NCBI GenBank assembly: GCA_045540355.1
Contig: JAZQHB010000098.1
Location: 1 to 64,000 of the forward strand
Reading direction: 5' to 3'
Length of the DNA: 64,000 bases
Source of the DNA: RGIG2945 sp045540355
GTDB taxonomy: Bacteria; Bacillota; Clostridia; Oscillospirales; Acutalibacteraceae
Shown piece after piece: positions 27,071 to 36,239 of this stretch (position 1 is the stretch's first letter; the number at the start of each line of letters is the position of its first letter). The notes below the pieces were generated by a model. It saw only the letters and a program-made list of their open reading frames with translations, made no database searches and was not told where the DNA came from. The translations under genes were made by a program, and so were the position numbers.

Positions 27071-27151
27071 ATGAAAGTTGTTGTTTTGAAAAGTCCCAAG
27101 GGCATTTCAGCATTGTTGCGTATGATATTCGGAATCAAAAAAAGCGACTAA
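27071..27151 (+). CDS. spoVM: Stage V sporulation protein M (26 residues)
   Basis: SpoVM is a 26-residue amphipathic helix that marks the convex forespore surface and recruits the SpoIVA coat basement layer in Bacillus. This product is also 26 residues. It keeps Met1, Lys2, Lys7, Pro9, Lys10, Arg17, Gly21 and Asp26 of the B. subtilis protein as I recall it; Pro9 is the residue known to be needed for localisation. The start MKVVVLKSPK and the end GIKKSD frame a hydrophobic middle. The ribosome site is AGAAAGGTGA. The neighbourhood (rsgA, prkC, prpC) matches the Bacillus spoVM neighbourhood, which strengthens the call. Confidence 0.88.
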   Translation: MKVVVLKSPKGISALLRMIFGIKKSD

Positions 27152-27155
27152 TGCA

Positions 27156-27189
27156 AAGGAGAAGCACGATTGCTTCTCCTTAATCTTTT
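27156..27189. terminator. Bidirectional terminator between spoVM and prkC
   Basis: An 11-bp perfect stem (27156-27166 with 27171-27181), a CGAT loop and a following AATCTTTT lie between convergent genes. Confidence 0.85.
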
Positions 27190-27191
27190 CA

Positions 27192-29099
27192 TTATAAAGT
27201 TTGACTATTATCAATTCCGCCCTGTTGCTGAGTAGTCGGTTGTGTTGTGGGCTGAGTAGTCGGCTGTGTTGACGGTTCAGTTGACGGCTCAGTCGATGAC
27301 GGATCTGTCGAGGAGGGATCTGTTGACGACGGATCAGTCGATGACGGGTCAGTCGACGACGGGTCAGTCGGCCACGGAGGCTCTGTTGTTTCCGTTGGCT
27401 GAGAAGATGTCGGCGGTACACCGTTACTTACATAGATAGTGACAGATGAACCTTTTTCTACTAAAGTACCCTTCTCTTCAGACTGTGAAATAACAATATC
27501 ACGATTTTCATGACTGTTTGTATATACGATATCTGCTACAAGGCCTTCTTTTTCAAGCATAGCCTTCGCATCGTTTACAGACCACATTACAACATTAGGT
27601 ACAAGTGCGAGATTTTCCCAACTCTTAACAGCTACAAGCAATTTAACCGTTGAGCCTCTCGGTGCCTGAGCACCTTTTTCAGGTTCAGTTGAAATAACGG
27701 TACCGACTGTCTTTGTTGCATCCTGAACCTGCTCAATCGTTACGATAAATCCGGCGTTTTTAAGCTTCGTCTGAGCCTGAGAATACATATCACCGTAAAC
27801 ATCGGGAACTTCAACTGTTGAGTTTGAAATAACCGTTAATGTTACTTCATCGGCAAAATCAATCTTTGTTCCCGCCGAAGGATCCTGTCTGATGATTTCA
27901 CCCTCGGTTTTCTGACTGTTAGCCTCAAATTCCAACTTAAATGTGTATTTTGCATAATCGGTTTCAAGCTTCGGTTGAATTTCTTCATAGTAGTTCTTGC
28001 CGATAAAATTCTCAACTTCAAGCTTTGAGCCTCCGCTTCCGAAGCCCGATCTGACAAGCATAAATACAATAATTATAGCAACGGCAACAAGACCCATTCC
28101 TATTCCTAAAATTATAGGTAATGCTCTTGAACCCGAAGATTTTCTTGTTTCGTTGACATCTTCGACCACTTCAACGCTGTCCTCAGGAGGAACAGGAAGC
28201 TTATCAAGTACCCTGTCAGCATATCTTGTCGGTTGCTTGTCAACATAATATGAGTAGTCAAATTTAATTGACGGATTTCTCTTGAACTCGTCTAAATCAA
28301 GAAGCATTTCAGCGGCTGACTGATATCTGTCAGCTGAATTTTTCTGCATGGCACGCATTGTAATCTGCTCAAGACCCAACGGAATATCCGGTTTGATTTC
28401 GCGGGGATTTTTAGCGTCCTTCTGTACTTGCATGAGTGCTACGGTAACAGGGTTATCAGATTCAAACGGAAGCTGACCTGTTAGCATCTCATACATTACA
28501 ACACCGACAGAATAGATATCAGCCTTCTCGTCCGTGAGGTCACCTTTTGCCTGTTCAGGGCTGATGTAATGAACTGAACCTATCGCATTTTCAGTCATTG
28601 TTCTTGTTTCACTTCTGCTGAATCTTGCAATACCGAAGTCAGCTATTTTGATTGTTCCCTGCTGTAAAAGCATTATATTCTGCGGTTTTACATCACGATG
28701 CACTATGCCTTTATCGTGAGCGTGCTGCAAAGCTCTGAGAATCTGGATAAGGAATTTCAGACAATCCTGCCAGCTGATTGCACCTTTCTGCTCAATATAC
28801 TCTTTGAGAGTTATGCCTTCAACATATTCCATTACGATATACTGTAATCTGTCACCGAAGCTGACATCGTAAACCTTTACTATGTTTGGATGTGAAAGAA
28901 CAGATATCGCTTTAGATTCATTCTTGAATCTGCGACGAAAATCGGCATTTGCAAGAAATTCTTCCTTTAATACCTTAACTGCAACAATTCTGTCGTCGAT
29001 ATTGTCATAGGCTTTATATACAACGGCCATTCCGCCGACACCGATTATTTCCTGAATTTCATATCTGCCGTCAAGTCTTTTACCTACATAATTTTCCAT
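27192..29099 (-). CDS. prkC: PASTA-domain Ser/Thr protein kinase with Thr/Pro-rich tail
   Basis: This 635-residue Hanks-type kinase has a Gly-rich loop GVGGMAVVY, Lys in VAVKVL, HRDVKPQN, ADFGIAR and SPEQAKGD within residues 1-275. One membrane helix (LPIILGIGMGLVAVAIIIVF, about 335) follows a basic linker. Outside are about three PASTA repeats (for example VPDVYGDMYSQAQ and VPNVVMWSVNDAK), which bind peptidoglycan fragments. The last 65 residues are a low-complexity tail with five DPSST units and TTQP repeats. The kinase would sense the wall and, in spores, muropeptides that trigger germination. AAAGGAG stands 13 nt before ATG 29099, an unusually long spacer. It follows prpC. Confidence 0.93.
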   Translation of the reverse strand: MENYVGKRLDGRYEIQEIIGVGGMAVVYKAYDNIDDRIVAVKVLKEEFLANADFRRRFKNESKAISVLSHPNIVKVYDVSFGDRLQYIVMEYVEGITLKEYIEQKGAISWQDCLKFLIQILRALQHAHDKGIVHRDVKPQNIMLLQQGTIKIADFGIARFSRSETRTMTENAIGSVHYISPEQAKGDLTDEKADIYSVGVVMYEMLTGQLPFESDNPVTVALMQVQKDAKNPREIKPDIPLGLEQITMRAMQKNSADRYQSAAEMLLDLDEFKRNPSIKFDYSYYVDKQPTRYADRVLDKLPVPPEDSVEVVEDVNETRKSSGSRALPIILGIGMGLVAVAIIIVFMLVRSGFGSGGSKLEVENFIGKNYYEEIQPKLETDYAKYTFKLEFEANSQKTEGEIIRQDPSAGTKIDFADEVTLTVISNSTVEVPDVYGDMYSQAQTKLKNAGFIVTIEQVQDATKTVGTVISTEPEKGAQAPRGSTVKLLVAVKSWENLALVPNVVMWSVNDAKAMLEKEGLVADIVYTNSHENRDIVISQSEEKGTLVEKGSSVTIYVSNGVPPTSSQPTETTEPPWPTDPSSTDPSSTDPSSTDPSSTDPSSTEPSTEPSTQPTTQPTTQPTTQQQGGIDNSQTL

Positions 29100-29118
29100 G
29101 GAAAGCTTCGCACTCCTT

Positions 29119-29850
29119 TCAGTTTGATATCACAACAGCGGTAATATTATCGCCGCCGCCGTTTGTGTTAGCTAAGTCAACGAGCTTGTCAGCTATACCT
29201 TCAAACGGTTCTTGTGATAAGAGTTTTTCAATAATTTCATCATCAACGAAGTTTGTAAGTCCGTCTGTGCATACTAAAACTATTGAATCTTCGGTCAATT
29301 CTTGATCATGGAAATCAATTTCTATATCATCACTAACGCCAAGAGCTCTTGTTATAATATTCTTTCTCGGATGGAATTTAGCCTCTTCCTGAGTAATTTC
29401 ACCTCTGTCAACCATTTCCTGAACTATGGAATGGTCAGTAGTGATTTGTTTCAATCCATCTTCTTTGCTAAATATGTATGCTCTGCTGTCACCTGCATGC
29501 GCTACGAAAATTTTATTGTCAACAACAATCGCAGTAACAACTGTTGTTCCCATACCGTACAAATCGTCATCCTCTTTTGCCATGCTGAAAAGACACGCAT
29601 TAGCTGTTGTTATGGCACATTCAAAAAGGTTGTTTATCGATTTACCCGCCATTTTTTCGTTGTATGAAGCAACAACTTTTTCAGAAATCATCTTTGCTGC
29701 AGTTGAACTTGCAACATCTCCTGCGGAGGCACCACCCATGCCGTCACAAACAACAAGATACGCGGCATTCGGAGAAAACTCTCCGCACGCATAAGCATCC
29801 TGATTATTTTTTCTTACAATTCCGACATCGGTTTTTGCTGATATTTTCAT
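29119..29850 (-). CDS. prpC: PP2C-type protein phosphatase
   Basis: This 243-residue metal-dependent phosphatase is the partner that dephosphorylates PrkC and its targets. Motifs: TDVGIVRKNNQDAY, VVCDGMGGASAGD, AHAGDSRAYI, CTDGLTNFV and GGDNITAVV. ATG 29850 is chosen because GGGAGG lies 7 nt upstream; the longer frame has no ribosome site. It begins 2 nt after the rlmN stop (TAAATATG), so translation is probably coupled. Gene order rlmN-prpC-prkC is typical of Firmicutes. Confidence 0.93.
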   Translation of the reverse strand: MKISAKTDVGIVRKNNQDAYACGEFSPNAAYLVVCDGMGGASAGDVASSTAAKMISEKVVASYNEKMAGKSINNLFECAITTANACLFSMAKEDDDLYGMGTTVVTAIVVDNKIFVAHAGDSRAYIFSKEDGLKQITTDHSIVQEMVDRGEITQEEAKFHPRKNIITRALGVSDDIEIDFHDQELTEDSIVLVCTDGLTNFVDDEIIEKLLSQEPFEGIADKLVDLANTNGGGDNITAVVISN

Positions 29851-29852
29851 AT

Positions 29853-30902
29853 TTATTCCTCCCTTCCGGAAATGATGCGACGCCTGAGCTGACCGCATGA
29901 CGCATCTATATCGGAGCCAAGGCTCCTCCTCACGGTCGTTGTAATTCCGCTTTTTTCGAGAATCTTAGAAAAAGACTCAATGCGGTTTACCGTGCTTTTT
30001 GAAAAGTGATTACCAACAACATTATTGATTGGTATCAAATTGACATGACATAACATTCCTTTAAGAAGCTTTGCAAGCTGACGGGCACATTCGTCACTAT
30101 CATTGACATTGTCGACCATTGCATATTCAAAAGAAATACGCCTTGAGGTAAGATCGATATAATGCTTACATGCTTTAATAAGCTGAGCTATCGGGTAAGC
30201 ATCATTTACAGGCATCATACCTGAACGAATTTCGTCCGTAGGTGCGTGCAACGAGACCGATAATGTAAGCTGGAGTTTTTCTTTTGCAAGGTCATAAATT
30301 TTCGGAACGATTCCACAGGTTGAAAGTGAAATATTCCTCATTGAGAGATTGTTTCCGTCGCTGCAATTTACTAACTCAAGAAACCTCAGTACATTTTCAT
30401 AATTATCAAGAGGCTCTCCCATTCCCATTAAAACAATATGAGAAACTCTTATATCCATATCTTTTTGAATTGTATAAATCTGCGAAAGAATTTCTGACGG
30501 ATAGAGGTTCCTTTCAAAACCGCCTTGTGCGGTCGCACAGAAGCGACAACCCATTTTACATCCGACCTGCGTGGAAACACAGACCGTATATCCGTATTTG
30601 TACTTCATAAGTACAGACTCAATATACTCACCATCATACAATTTAAAAAGATACTTTACTGAACCATCATACTCCGATTTTAGCTTTTTTTCAATAGTAC
30701 AAGTATAAATTATGTATTTTTCGGTTAAAAAATTGCGTAAACTCTTTGAAATATCAGTCATTTCTTCAAAACTGACTGCATTCTTCTTGTGCAGCCAAGA
30801 GAAAACCTGACCTGCACGAAACGCTTTTTCACCCGCTTCGGCAAATTCTGACTTAAGTTCATCTAAGGTTTTTGAGGCAATATCAATCTTCAATTTGTTC
30901 AC
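29853..30902 (-). CDS. rlmN: 23S rRNA (A2503-C2)/tRNA methyltransferase, radical SAM
   Basis: This 349-residue radical SAM enzyme methylates A2503 of 23S rRNA, and in known cases A37 of some tRNAs. The cluster motif is CKMGCRFCATAQGG, preceded by CVSTQVG. GMGEPLDNY and the C-terminal RRSLGSDIDASCGQL, holding the catalytic Cys, are present. The start could be GTG 30902 or TTG 30893. AAAAGGTG lies 6 nt before the TTG, so the shorter form is reasonable. It overlaps the end of rsmB by about 20 nt or less. Confidence 0.95.
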   Translation of the reverse strand: MNKLKIDIASKTLDELKSEFAEAGEKAFRAGQVFSWLHKKNAVSFEEMTDISKSLRNFLTEKYIIYTCTIEKKLKSEYDGSVKYLFKLYDGEYIESVLMKYKYGYTVCVSTQVGCKMGCRFCATAQGGFERNLYPSEILSQIYTIQKDMDIRVSHIVLMGMGEPLDNYENVLRFLELVNCSDGNNLSMRNISLSTCGIVPKIYDLAKEKLQLTLSVSLHAPTDEIRSGMMPVNDAYPIAQLIKACKHYIDLTSRRISFEYAMVDNVNDSDECARQLAKLLKGMLCHVNLIPINNVVGNHFSKSTVNRIESFSKILEKSGITTTVRRSLGSDIDASCGQLRRRIISGREE

Positions 30903-32169
30903 CTTTTCTGAATTTCGCTATAAAAAATCCGTCTGATAAATCATTCTGCGGAAGTAATCTTCTGTACTCTCCTACCTTAGAAAAGTCAGGGTTTTCTGAA
31001 ATAAATCTGTCGCAGATTTCCTCGTTTTCCGAGGGGTTTAAAGTACAAGTTGAATATATCAAGATACCCGAAGACTTTAAATATTTTGATGCATTCATCA
31101 ATATACTAAACTGTATTTCGGGCAAGGAATTCAATTCTTCCTTTGCTTTGTATTTTATCTCGGGTTTTCTTCTGATTATGCCGAGACCTGAGCACGGCAC
31201 ATCGCATAGTATTCTGTCCGCCATACCGCAATCGGGATAAAATTTGCTTGCATCCTGATTCTTAACTTCTACAATCTCGATTCCCAATCTTTTTGCCGAT
31301 TGCTCAACAAGCTGTAAGCGGGAATCGTATATATCAAAGGCTTTGATTTTACCTTTATTTTTCATTGTCTGTGCTATTGTGAAGGTCTTTCCGCCCGGTG
31401 CACAACACATATCAAAAACTGTATCACCGCTTTGGGCATTCAAAGACTTTGCACATACTTGTGAGGATAAATCCTGAACGAAAAAGAAACCGCTTTTATA
31501 TTCCTTCATGTTGCTCACATCTGAAACACCGTGAAGCAACAAGCTATCCTCTACATCTGTTTTTTCTGCCGTAATTCCTTTTACCGCTAATAGTTCAATC
31601 AGCTCATCTGTCGTTGTTTTTATCGTATTCACACGGATATATAACGGTGGCGGCAACAATGAATGTTCGAGCAGTTTTACTGTATCTTCTTCTCCGAGGT
31701 AGCCAAACCAAAGCTCAACCAACCATTCGGGGCAGGAATATTTTACTGAATTATATAAAATCTTATCGTTTTCATCAGGCCATTCAAAACCCGAGCGAAT
31801 CAGATTTCTCAAAACACCGTTCACCATGCCCGAAGCATACTGTGCTTTTTTCTTTATAAGCTTTACACTCTCGTTGACTGCCGCTGATGGTGGAATTTTA
31901 TCCATAAAAAGAATCTGATATGCACCCATTCTCAACGCGGTTTTAACATTGGGTTTAAGCTTTTTGACACCGCTTTTTATATATTGGTTGAGAGCGTAGT
32001 CGAGAGTAATTTTTCTTTCAAGAACACCATATACGATACGAGATGCCAACGCTTTATCAAGTGAGCTCAGGTCACTTTCCGAGAGCTCCTTGTCAAGCGT
32101 TAAGTTTGAATACGCTTTATCCCGTTCAATTTTCAATAAAATTTCATACGCAACGGTTCTTGAATTCAT
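30883..32169 (-). CDS. rsmB: 16S rRNA (C967-C5)-methyltransferase
   Basis: This 428-residue protein has an N-terminal NusB-like helical domain (residues 1-140) and a C-terminal SAM methyltransferase domain. It shows FDMCCAPGGKTFTIAQ, AFDIYDSRL, DVPCSGLGIIRRKPEIK (release Cys) and YSTCTLNPSENE (catalytic Cys). It fits the fmt-rsmB-rlmN order. It starts 13 nt after fmt. The PUA-like extension of some relatives is absent, which is normal for RsmB. Confidence 0.95.
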   Translation of the reverse strand: MNSRTVAYEILLKIERDKAYSNLTLDKELSESDLSSLDKALASRIVYGVLERKITLDYALNQYIKSGVKKLKPNVKTALRMGAYQILFMDKIPPSAAVNESVKLIKKKAQYASGMVNGVLRNLIRSGFEWPDENDKILYNSVKYSCPEWLVELWFGYLGEEDTVKLLEHSLLPPPLYIRVNTIKTTTDELIELLAVKGITAEKTDVEDSLLLHGVSDVSNMKEYKSGFFFVQDLSSQVCAKSLNAQSGDTVFDMCCAPGGKTFTIAQTMKNKGKIKAFDIYDSRLQLVEQSAKRLGIEIVEVKNQDASKFYPDCGMADRILCDVPCSGLGIIRRKPEIKYKAKEELNSLPEIQFSILMNASKYLKSSGILIYSTCTLNPSENEEICDRFISENPDFSKVGEYRRLLPQNDLSDGFFIAKFRKGEQIED

Positions 32170-32182
32170 TTATCAGTCTTTC

Positions 32183-33112
32183 CTACTTTCCTAATACTGT
32201 GCCGACTTCTATTTTTTTACCTAATAAAAATTGGTCGGCAGACATCGCTTTTTTGCCCTCTGCCTGTAAAACAACAATCTCAAGTGTTGTATCATTACCG
32301 CAAGAAACAACCAGCTTCTTATCGTTGAAAATTATTTCTCCCGGGTTCTTTGCTTTCATATCACAAACTCGCGATGAATGAATCTTTAAAACTTTGCCGT
32401 CGAGTGTGGTTGTTGCCGTCGGCCACGGACTTAAGCCTCTGATCTGATTGTGAATTTCAGCTGCAGATTTTGTCCAATCTATCGGAGATAAGCTCTTGTC
32501 AAGCATCGAAGCATAAGTGCTTTCGGCATCGTTCTGCTTTTCGGGCTTTAAATTTCCGTCTTTTATAGCGGAAATCGTTTCACTCATAACATCAGCACCT
32601 AAAGGTGAAAGAATGTCGTGAAGCTCGCCTGCGGTCATATTGTCGGTGATTTCAACCTCGCTCTTTATGAGCATATCGCCTGTATCAAGACCTTCGCCCA
32701 TCTGCATTGAAGTCACACCACTTACTTTTTCACCGTTGATGACCGCCCATTGAATCGGTGCAGCACCACGGTATTTAGGAAGCAATGATGCATGGATATT
32801 CACGCATCCGTATTTCGGTCTTTCAAGGATGTCCTTGGGCAATATCTTGCCGTACGCAACTACGATAATAAGCTCTGGGTCTAATTCATCTATGATTTTG
32901 TAAGCTTCTCCGTCTTTCATTTTCGTAGGCTGAAAAACAGGAATATCGTATTTTAATGCAAGCTCTTTAACCGGCGGCGGCGTCATGACATGACCTCTGC
33001 CCTTCGGTTTGTCAGGCTGAGTGAAAACGCCAACAACTTCTTCACCGTCTGTTATCAATCTTTGAAGGCAAGGTACCGCAAAATCAGGTGTTCCCATGAA
33101 AATAATTCTCAT
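32183..33112 (-). CDS. fmt: Methionyl-tRNA formyltransferase
   Basis: This 309-residue enzyme formylates initiator Met-tRNA. It opens with MRIIFMGTPDFAVP. The formyl-folate active-site loop is NIHASLLPKYRGAAPIQWA, followed by the acidic DTGDML. The C-terminal OB-fold domain (from about 205) is complete. It lies 11 nt downstream of def, the peptide deformylase that removes the same formyl group. Confidence 0.96.
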   Translation of the reverse strand: MRIIFMGTPDFAVPCLQRLITDGEEVVGVFTQPDKPKGRGHVMTPPPVKELALKYDIPVFQPTKMKDGEAYKIIDELDPELIIVVAYGKILPKDILERPKYGCVNIHASLLPKYRGAAPIQWAVINGEKVSGVTSMQMGEGLDTGDMLIKSEVEITDNMTAGELHDILSPLGADVMSETISAIKDGNLKPEKQNDAESTYASMLDKSLSPIDWTKSAAEIHNQIRGLSPWPTATTTLDGKVLKIHSSRVCDMKAKNPGEIIFNDKKLVVSCGNDTTLEIVVLQAEGKKAMSADQFLLGKKIEVGTVLGK

Positions 33113-33123
33113 CAGTCTGCCTC

Positions 33124-33564
33124 CTAATCGATTCTGTGGGAAGTATAGAGAATACCGTCGAGATGGTCAATTTCATGGCAAAATGCTTTTGCAAGAAGCT
33201 CTGTGCCTTTATAAATAACCCACTTGCCTTCTCTGTTCTGTGCTTTAATTTTAACTTCCATCGGTCTGCTTGTCATATAGCTTTCGCCCGGGAGTGAAAG
33301 ACAACCCTCTGCAGTCTTCTGCTCACCTTTTGTCTCGATGATTTCGGGGTTAACAAGCTCCATCGGTCCGTTGCCTATATCAATAACAACAACTCTTTTC
33401 AATACGCCAACCTGTACTGCCGCAAGTCCGACACCTTCGGAAGCATACATTGTGTCCTTCATATCATCAAGAAGTGTTGCAAGTCTGTCATCAAACTTTT
33501 CAACTACACGACTTTTTTTCTTTAATGTAGGATCACCGAATTTTATTATTGTTCTGATTGCCAT
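33124..33564 (-). CDS. def: Peptide deformylase
   Basis: This 146-residue metalloenzyme removes N-formyl groups from nascent proteins. Motif 1 is GVGLAAVQVG, motif 2 EGCLSLPG (metal Cys) and motif 3 HEIDHLDG (metal His pair and catalytic Glu). The length and lack of the long insertion fit the short type-1 deformylases of clostridia. It sits between priA and fmt. Confidence 0.96.
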   Translation of the reverse strand: MAIRTIIKFGDPTLKKKSRVVEKFDDRLATLLDDMKDTMYASEGVGLAAVQVGVLKRVVVIDIGNGPMELVNPEIIETKGEQKTAEGCLSLPGESYMTSRPMEVKIKAQNREGKWVIYKGTELLAKAFCHEIDHLDGILYTSHRID

Positions 33565-33588
33565 TGTCTGTTTCCTCTCTGTGGATAA

Positions 33589-36027
33589 TTAAGTATTGGT
33601 ATCAGGGTTGATATCCGCAAACATAGTAACTCTTTTATTCTTATGTTCTTTAGCGAACTTTTTAAGAATTTCAGATATCATTTCCCTGAATCTTTTGCTG
33701 TTTTTACATTTCACAATTATCTGTTGTCTGTATCTGTCACCCGTTTTGTAAACTCTCGGTCTTGCGGGACCTAAAACTATGATTTTCTGCTCTTTGTACT
33801 CTGTCTGACATAGAGTTTTTATCTGTTCAAGGCACCACTCGGCTGACACTTCAACATTATCTTCGTTAGCTCCCGAGAAGCCTAAAAGACATATATCACA
33901 AAACGGCGGATATATAAGATTTTTTCTGAGTTCGATTTCAGTTTCATAAAACGCTCTGTAATCCTGAGCCGCTGCAAGCTTGATTATATTATTCTCAGGG
34001 GTCAGGGTCTGTATGACAGCTCTGCCGTGAAGACTTCCTCTGCCGGCTCTGCCTATTACCTGAGTAAGAAGTGAGAATGTTCTTTCAAGACTTCTGAAAT
34101 CATCGCTGTATAGCTGCTGGTCGGAGGATATTATCCCGACCAGGGTTACATTTTCAAAATCAAGACCTTTTGCTATCATCTGTGTTCCGACAAGTATGTC
34201 AAACTCACCCTTTTTAAAGGAGCTCAATTTATCCTCATAAGATTGTCTTGTAGCAACACAGTCGGTATCCATTCTCAGTATCCTTGCTTCAGGAAACATT
34301 GTGTGCAATTCTTCCTCGATTTTCTGAGTGCCGACACCTGAATATCTGATATTTTCTTTGCCGCATTCTTCGCACTTGCTTATGTATTCACGGGTATATC
34401 CGCAATAATGACAGACAAGCTTATTTGACGAAGAATGATAAATCAAAGATATACTGCAGTGAGGACACGACATTACGGTATTACAAAAACCGCAAGCCAC
34501 GAATGTGTTATATCCTCTTCTGTTAATCAAAAGCATTGATTGTTGTGAATTTTCTAAATTATATTCGAGTTCTTTTCTTAATGTTTCGCTGATACTCGTC
34601 CTGTTAGCGTTACGGCGTTCCTGTGCCATATCAACAACTATAACCTCAGGAAGCACAGCTTCACCGTATCTTTCGGGAATTTCGGTAAATGAATATATAC
34701 CGTTTTCTGCCGAAGCGAATGTTTCAACACTCGGAGTTGCAGAAGCTAATACCAATAAGGCTTTATTATATTTACAACGGAACTTTGCAACTTCTTTTGC
34801 GTCATATCTCGGAGTTTTTTCGGACTTATAAGCATATTCCTGCTCCTCGTCCATTATGATAAGGCCAAGATTTTCAACGGGTGAAAATACTGCCGAACGA
34901 GTACCGACAACGATTTTTGCCTCGCCTCTTTTAACCCGTTTCCACTCATCAACTCGTTCACCGATTGACAGTCCGCTATGAAATACCGCAACGGTTTTGC
35001 CGTATCTTTTATGGAATATTTCAAGTGTCTGCGGAGTAAGTGAAATTTCGGGCACCATGACAATAACACCCTTTGAATCCTCAACCGCTTTATCAATCAA
35101 TTTAAGATAAACCTGAGTTTTACCGCAACCGGTTACTCCGTATAAAAGCGAAACGCTTCCGTCATCAGCCTTGTACTTTTCAGCTAAGGCTTCATAGGCT
35201 TCGTTCTGCTTGGGAGTAAGCACTATTTCAGGTACGGTTTCGGGAGTTTCTGTGTATTTATAGGGATTTCTGTAAACCTCTTCTTCAAAGATTTCAAGTA
35301 TTCCCCGTTTTGCCATTCTTTCGGCAATTGACTGTGTGTAACCCGTAAAGAAGCACAAATCCTGAAGTGAAACGGTACCGATGTCATTTAAAACATCAAT
35401 GATATGCTCCTGCTTCGGGGTCAGCTTTGCTTCGGAATAATCATCAAGCAACCTTACCATTTTGATTTTTGAGTCCTGAACTCGTCTGACGGCTTTACAT
35501 GAATACTTGATTAAATTGCGTTTCAGCAATTCATCAAGCACATCGGTATCGGTTGTCATATCAAGAGCTTCACAGATTGCCGCTTTGATGCATGGTTTAT
35601 TTTTCTTTTTTAAGTATTCAATTACATTTTTTTCTTCATCTGTCAGAGAATCGGCTTCCGCATCACGAAAGTATGAATAATAGCCGACAGTTTTGTGATT
35701 GATGCCGTAAGGCAACATCACCTTTGCCGCTTCGTAGTATGTGCAGAATGTTCTGTTTTTTATCCACTCGGCAAGCATCAGCATCTCTGATGATAATAAC
35801 GGCTCTTCATCTAAAACTGTCTTTATCTGTTTTAGTTTTTTCTCCTCCGTTTTTTCATCGACAGAGAAAACCACACCTATTCTTTCGCTGTTGGAAATAC
35901 CAAAAGGAACCTGTACCCTGACACCCTTTTTGATTAAACCCGATAAAGCTTCGGGTATATCATAATCAAAAAGCATATCAAAATCATACAGGGTCTTTTC
36001 AACTGCAATTTTTGCAACTCTCGACAT
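33589..36027 (-). CDS. priA: Primosomal replication-restart helicase PriA
   Basis: This 812-residue superfamily 2 helicase reloads the replisome at stalled forks. It has an N-terminal DNA-binding domain, Walker A GVTGCGKTQVY, the DEEQ box (IIMDEEQEYAY), and a zinc region with paired CxxC motifs (CGFCNTVMSCPHC ... CHYCGY ... CEECG) that is intact. The helicase C motif QVIGRAGRG follows. It starts 2 nt after the rpoZ stop. Confidence 0.96.
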   Translation of the reverse strand: MSRVAKIAVEKTLYDFDMLFDYDIPEALSGLIKKGVRVQVPFGISNSERIGVVFSVDEKTEEKKLKQIKTVLDEEPLLSSEMLMLAEWIKNRTFCTYYEAAKVMLPYGINHKTVGYYSYFRDAEADSLTDEEKNVIEYLKKKNKPCIKAAICEALDMTTDTDVLDELLKRNLIKYSCKAVRRVQDSKIKMVRLLDDYSEAKLTPKQEHIIDVLNDIGTVSLQDLCFFTGYTQSIAERMAKRGILEIFEEEVYRNPYKYTETPETVPEIVLTPKQNEAYEALAEKYKADDGSVSLLYGVTGCGKTQVYLKLIDKAVEDSKGVIVMVPEISLTPQTLEIFHKRYGKTVAVFHSGLSIGERVDEWKRVKRGEAKIVVGTRSAVFSPVENLGLIIMDEEQEYAYKSEKTPRYDAKEVAKFRCKYNKALLVLASATPSVETFASAENGIYSFTEIPERYGEAVLPEVIVVDMAQERRNANRTSISETLRKELEYNLENSQQSMLLINRRGYNTFVACGFCNTVMSCPHCSISLIYHSSSNKLVCHYCGYTREYISKCEECGKENIRYSGVGTQKIEEELHTMFPEARILRMDTDCVATRQSYEDKLSSFKKGEFDILVGTQMIAKGLDFENVTLVGIISSDQQLYSDDFRSLERTFSLLTQVIGRAGRGSLHGRAVIQTLTPENNIIKLAAAQDYRAFYETEIELRKNLIYPPFCDICLLGFSGANEDNVEVSAEWCLEQIKTLCQTEYKEQKIIVLGPARPRVYKTGDRYRQQIIVKCKNSKRFREMISEILKKFAKEHKNKRVTMFADINPDTNT

Positions 36028-36029
36028 GA

Positions 36030-36239
36030 TCAGATATTTCTGATTTCTTCAGGCTCGATTATCTCGTACTCACCCTTGATAATTTCATCAATTGCAAGAC
36101 TTACGGGCTTTTCAACAATAATTTCTTTATTTTCTTCTGCTTCATCAGCAATTTCTCTTGCTCTCTTTGCAGTTGCAGTAACAAGAGAATATCTGCTCAA
36201 GCGGTTTTTCAATACATCTTTCAAATCGGGATTAAACAT
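36030..36239 (-). CDS. rpoZ: RNA polymerase omega subunit
   Basis: This 69-residue protein helps assemble RNA polymerase. The N-terminal RLSRYSLVTATAKRAREIADEA is the signature helix of omega, and VEKPVSLAIDEI follows. It overlaps gmk by 8 nt and precedes priA, the standard clostridial gmk-rpoZ-priA order. Confidence 0.93.
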   Translation of the reverse strand: MFNPDLKDVLKNRLSRYSLVTATAKRAREIADEAEENKEIIVEKPVSLAIDEIIKGEYEIIEPEEIRNI

